NCBI GenBank assembly: GCA_017440425.1
Contig: JAFSHJ010000155.1
Location: 1 to 6,626, forward strand
Direction of reading: 5' to 3'
Source: Oscillospiraceae bacterium
GTDB lineage: Bacteria; Bacillota; Clostridia; Oscillospirales; Ruminococcaceae
DNA: 6,626 nt
Numbering within the stretch: the first letter of the stretch is position 1; every line of letters starts with the position of its first letter. The translations under genes and the position numbers were made by a program. Under the pieces are notes generated by a model, which saw only the letters and a program-made list of their open reading frames with translations, had not been told where the DNA came from and ran no database searches. This document shows positions 4,722 through 6,626 of this stretch, piece after piece.

Positions 4722-6338
4722 ATGGGCGCAGTAAAGGAATATTCAATATCCCCAATGGGGAATAAAACAATATATGATATTTTGAGAAGCATGGGGGAGT
4801 TTGTGGATGCACCTTGTGCAGGTCGCGGTGCCTGCGGAAAATGTGCTGTTTATGCTCACGGAGATATGACACCCCTCACAAAGGAAGAGAAAAAGGTTTT
4901 GTCCGATGAGGATATTTCCAATGGGATGAGGCTTTCATGTCAGGCTGTGCCTCTTGGTGAGTGCAAAGTTTCTCTCAGGCAAAAGAGCGACATGGAAGAG
5001 ATGAGCGTTCTTGAGAATATGGGGGATATGTTGGTAGAACTGAAGCAGGCGATCTCCCGTGAAGGTGAAAACATTTTTTATAACGGCAAAAAGATAGCGG
5101 AAGTGCCTGCGGATAAGCCACTTATCGGGTTTGCATCGGATATCGGTACAACCACGGTTGCGGTATATTTCTATGACATTGAAAAAGGTGAGCTGCTTGC
5201 AACACGCAGCGGAGTGAACAAACAGCGGGCCTTTGGCGCAGATGTTATATCCAGAATAAATTGCTGCATTGAAGATGAAAAGGCTCTGAAAGAACTTCAA
5301 AATGCCATTGTTTCTCAGTTTAACGGTTTTATGGATAGTTTTGCAGAAGAATTCGGATGCAAAACTCAGGATATAATATGCGGTGTAATAGTGGGCAACA
5401 CCACAATGCTTCACCTTTTGGAGGGGCTTTCTCCCAACGGCATAGCGGTAGCACCATTTACTCCGACATCCTTCTTCGGTTATGATATTGCGGCGGCTGA
5501 TATTGGAATGAATATCCTTTCCACAGCACCGATCTATCTTGCGCCCTGCTTGTCGGCATATATCGGTGCGGATGTAACTGCAGGAATTGCGGTTTCGCCA
5601 ATATGCAATAACGAGAAGCCCTGTCTCTATATCGATATCGGTACCAACGGTGAGATGGCTCTCGGCTGCAAAGATTTCACGGTTTGCTGTTCCACAGCGG
5701 CAGGACCTGCTTTTGAAGGCGCTCACATCAAATACGGAATGAGTTCCGTGCCGGGTGCGATCAACAAGGTTATCCTTGACGGAGACACCATTGAGGTGAA
5801 AACGGTTGGTGACGAAAAGCCGATAGGTATCTGCGGTTCGGGACTTATCGATGCAATTGCAGCTATGCTCAAGGTGGAAGCAATAGATGAGACCGGAAGG
5901 CTCTGCGATGACGATGAGGTGGAAGCTCCCTGGGATGGGCTTATCAGTGATGAGGGCTTTGCCATCTGCGAAGGTGTTTATATCACCGCGCAGGATGTCC
6001 GTGAAGTGCAGCTTGCCAAAGCCGCAATCGCAGCAGGAATTTCCACAATGCTGCACTACAAAGGGCTGAAATATGAGGATATAGACAAGGTCTATATTGC
6101 AGGCGGATTTGGTGCACACATAGATAAAAGAAGTGCCTGCGAGATAGGGCTTCTGCCTAAGTCGCTGGTTGAAAGAATTGTGTTTGTGGGCAATGCAGCA
6201 GGCAAAGGTGCTTCGGAATGTCTTCTCTCATCGGAGGTAAAGCGGTTTACAGAGGAGCTCACAGCCGCCTGCGAATATATAGAACTTTCCACAGATGCAT
6301 TTTTCAGAGACGAGTATATAGAAATGATGATGTTCTGA
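4722..6338 (+). CDS. RACo-like 2Fe-2S / ASKHA-domain ATPase (DUF4445 type)
   Basis: A 538-residue protein resembling reductive activators of corrinoid proteins, which use ATP hydrolysis to drive electrons from a 2Fe-2S cluster to inactive Co(II) corrinoid, restoring the Co(I) state for methyl transfer. The N-terminal ferredoxin domain (about 1-90) has the plant-type cysteine set C32, C38, C41 and C73 (CX5CX2C, then a distant C). After a linker comes the ASKHA ATPase-like fold: DIGTTT phosphate-1 motif (140-145), DIGTNGE phosphate-2 motif (305-311), GICGSG (369-374) and the adenosine motif AGGFG (460-464). There is no C-terminal 4Fe-4S cysteine cluster of the RamA kind. It is somewhat shorter than characterised RACo proteins of over 600 residues. 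The start is ATG 4722, eight bases after AAGGAG (4708-4713). No methyltransferase or corrinoid protein gene lies nearby, so its partner is unknown. hflX follows after 29 bases without a terminator. Confidence 0.88.
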   Translation: MGAVKEYSISPMGNKTIYDILRSMGEFVDAPCAGRGACGKCAVYAHGDMTPLTKEEKKVLSDEDISNGMRLSCQAVPLGECKVSLRQKSDMEEMSVLENMGDMLVELKQAISREGENIFYNGKKIAEVPADKPLIGFASDIGTTTVAVYFYDIEKGELLATRSGVNKQRAFGADVISRINCCIEDEKALKELQNAIVSQFNGFMDSFAEEFGCKTQDIICGVIVGNTTMLHLLEGLSPNGIAVAPFTPTSFFGYDIAAADIGMNILSTAPIYLAPCLSAYIGADVTAGIAVSPICNNEKPCLYIDIGTNGEMALGCKDFTVCCSTAAGPAFEGAHIKYGMSSVPGAINKVILDGDTIEVKTVGDEKPIGICGSGLIDAIAAMLKVEAIDETGRLCDDDEVEAPWDGLISDEGFAICEGVYITAQDVREVQLAKAAIAAGISTMLHYKGLKYEDIDKVYIAGGFGAHIDKRSACEIGLLPKSLVERIVFVGNAAGKGASECLLSSEVKRFTEELTAACEYIELSTDAFFRDEYIEMMMF

Positions 6339-6367
6339 TTTAGATCTGCATTAAAGAAAGGAAGCAA

Positions 6368-6626
6368 ATGGAAAATTTAACGGTACAACCAAAACAAAGA
6401 GCTATATTGGTAGGCGTTGATGTAGGCGAATTTAATGCAGAGAGCTCTATGGATGAGCTTGAAGAGCTTGCAACAACGGCAGGAGCTGAAGTAATAGCGA
6501 GAATGATCCAAAAGCGCGGAGAATACGACACCGCAACGCTTATAGGCAGCGGAAAGCTGGAAGAGCTCAAGCAGTTTGTGGGCGATGATGAGGATATCCT
6601 TCTTATATTTGACCACGAATTGGGAC
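6368..6626 (+). CDS. hflX: GTPase HflX, N-terminal part (partial)
   Basis: The first 86 codons of a gene cut by the right edge. HflX is a ribosome-binding GTPase that splits stalled or stressed 70S ribosomes. The visible part is the N-terminal nucleotide-binding-like domain: RAILVGV (11-17), SMDELEELATTAGAEVIARMIQKR (27-50) and the family signature TLIGSGKLEEL (57-67), followed by LLIFDHELG where the conserved FDxELSP motif is expected. The GTPase domain lies outside the window. ATG 6368 follows AAGGA (6358-6362) by five bases. It is probably co-transcribed with the preceding 2Fe-2S/ASKHA gene. Confidence 0.93.
   Translation, partial: MENLTVQPKQRAILVGVDVGEFNAESSMDELEELATTAGAEVIARMIQKRGEYDTATLIGSGKLEELKQFVGDDEDILLIFDHELG

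Noticed and set aside
4935..6119. A 394-codon minus-strand open frame opposite the 2Fe-2S/ASKHA gene
   Set aside because: Cys- and Arg-rich, low-complexity translation without motifs or a ribosome binding site, fully overlapped by a strongly supported gene.

Overview
This window looks like chromosomal DNA of an anaerobic, low-to-moderate-GC Firmicute, most likely a gut-type member of the Clostridia. The basis is sequence character only: AGGAG-type ribosome binding sites, consensus sigma-A promoters, U-tailed intrinsic terminators, a CcpA-type cre match, an ECF thiamin transporter under a TPP riboswitch, a GntP-family permease, and a 2Fe-2S/ASKHA protein of the corrinoid-activator type. I see no insertion sequence, CRISPR array, tRNA, rRNA or phage gene.

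Left end (1-184): the last 17 codons of EF-Tu (tuf), its terminator, and a second hairpin that ends the convergent rsmI gene. Minus strand 185-1066: rsmI, a 16S rRNA ribose methyltransferase, with a near-consensus promoter at 1101-1129. Between rsmI and the divergent next gene lie two back-to-back promoters and, just downstream of the rightward one, a perfect cre-type operator.

Middle (1262-4590): a sugar-phosphate isomerase/epimerase-like TIM-barrel gene; then a consensus promoter, a TPP riboswitch with its terminator, and thiT (thiamin-binding subunit of an ECF transporter); then a long GNRA-capped hairpin, an AT-rich leader and a GntP-family permease with a strong terminator. These are three separate transcription units. 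None has a partner in the window that fixes its substrate, except that the riboswitch fixes thiamin for thiT.

Right end (4680-6626): an extended -10 promoter drives a RACo-like 2Fe-2S/ASKHA ATPase. The 5' end of hflX follows 29 bases later with no terminator between, so the two are probably co-transcribed. Housekeeping translation genes (tuf, rsmI, hflX) thus flank a metabolic and transport block.

I find no clear new multi-gene system. The points most worth following are regulatory: a seven-base mimic of the riboswitch terminator strand at the extreme 5' end of the thiT transcript, aptamer core variants, the cre-type operator, and the odd start region of rsmI. The orphan corrinoid-activator-like protein coupled to hflX is also worth a look.
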